Under the pieces are notes generated by a model that was not told the DNA's origin, made no database searches, and saw only the letters and a list, made by a program, of their open reading frames with translations. The position numbers were made by a program, and so were the translations under genes. This document shows, in pieces, positions 63,621-64,000 of a stretch of DNA of 64,000 bases; the stretch's first letter is position 1; each line of letters begins with the position of its first letter. Source of the stretch: Harmothoe impar (Eukaryota > Annelida > Polychaeta > Phyllodocida > Polynoidae); assembly GCA_947462335.1 (NCBI GenBank), contig OX381713.1, positions 23,304,381 through 23,368,380 of the forward strand. Direction: 5' to 3'.

Positions 63621-63844
63621 CTTTTTTAAAGTGCATATATAATATATTAAAAATTGGCCCTAGAATTATTTTAACGAATAGGTAAGTAAAGTCCAACTTC
63701 TATTTACATGATAAAACGGAAAAAAAAATTACATGGATTTTCGGAGAAATTACATGAAAAAGAGTCTTTTCTTCTATAACTCGGTAAATAATGGTCCTAC
63801 GGGGCTGAAACTCTGCCAATAGACTCCTTGTTTCATCCCCCGGT

Positions 63845-63915
63845 ACTACCAGCGCCTCTACGGCGTGGTACGTAGGGCGTCCGACTCCAAGTCTTGGCAT
63901 AGCCTGTTCGAACCA
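63845..63915 (+). mobile_element. tRNA-like SINE head (Trp-CCA-like)
   Basis: TGGTACGTAGGGCGTCCGAC (A-box region), GACTCCAAGTC (anticodon arm with CCA) and GTTCGAACC (B box). The acceptor stem is not convincing. Read as a SINE head or tRNA pseudogene. Confidence 0.5.
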
Positions 63916-64000
63916 CCATGAAACCTCGGATTTTATGGGTGACAAAATTTCGGAATTGCTCAGGACCACCGGAAATGGGCTGATGTCCACCGGAAGAGTG

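Overview
The window reads as nuclear DNA of an animal. It has GT-AG introns, phase-consistent exons of DEG/ENaC-type sodium channels, polyadenylation signals, tRNA-derived SINE heads and many palindromic and terminal-inverted-repeat elements. The expanded channel family, death-domain gene and dense small DNA transposons would suit a marine invertebrate such as a cephalochordate, but I cannot fix the species from the sequence. Genes are sparse, and almost all open frames without support here are noise or translated repeats.

Layout. 1-1.2 kb: the last exon of a secreted 12-cysteine protein. 1.2-12.3 kb: no genes recognised; 6.3-10.0 kb is a large inverted-repeat (foldback) structure. 12.3-17.3 kb: a 5 kb foldback element with ~146-bp tandem repeats in both arms and an 'aattgcggttgttgccgcg' hairpin at each end. 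17.3-36.8 kb: intergenic or unassigned DNA with segmental repeats, a 10-bp minisatellite, SINE-like pieces and MITEs. 36.8-59.7 kb (+): eleven exons of a DEG/ENaC channel covering both membrane helices, 14 extracellular cysteines and the GxS pore filter; only the extreme N-terminal exon(s) are not located. 61.6-62.5 kb (-): the last two exons of a second DEG/ENaC gene, tail to tail with the first. 62.6-64 kb: palindromes and tRNA-like SINE heads.

The most unusual object is a 9,095-bp mobile element at 45920-55014, inside the intron between channel exons 8 and 9. It is bounded by terminal inverted repeats and a 6-bp target duplication (AATTGG). It carries a broken protein-primed type B DNA polymerase gene of the Polinton/Maverick/adintovirus kind, an intact 511-residue protein with two C-terminal death domains, an alanine-rich tract, a PPPY motif and its own TATA box, and an intact orphan ORF (up to 283 aa) where the polymerase palm region should be. 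The inverted repeats hold repeated matches to CCAAT, Ets, CRE/ATF, CArG and nuclear-receptor half sites. I read it as a deletion derivative of a virus-like self-synthesising transposon that kept, or gained, apoptosis/innate-signalling cargo. The channel exons on either side remain spliceable in phase.

A second notable feature is a tandem array of ~400-bp units between channel exons 2 and 3. Each unit contains a possible 36-nt, phase 1-1 acidic micro-exon.
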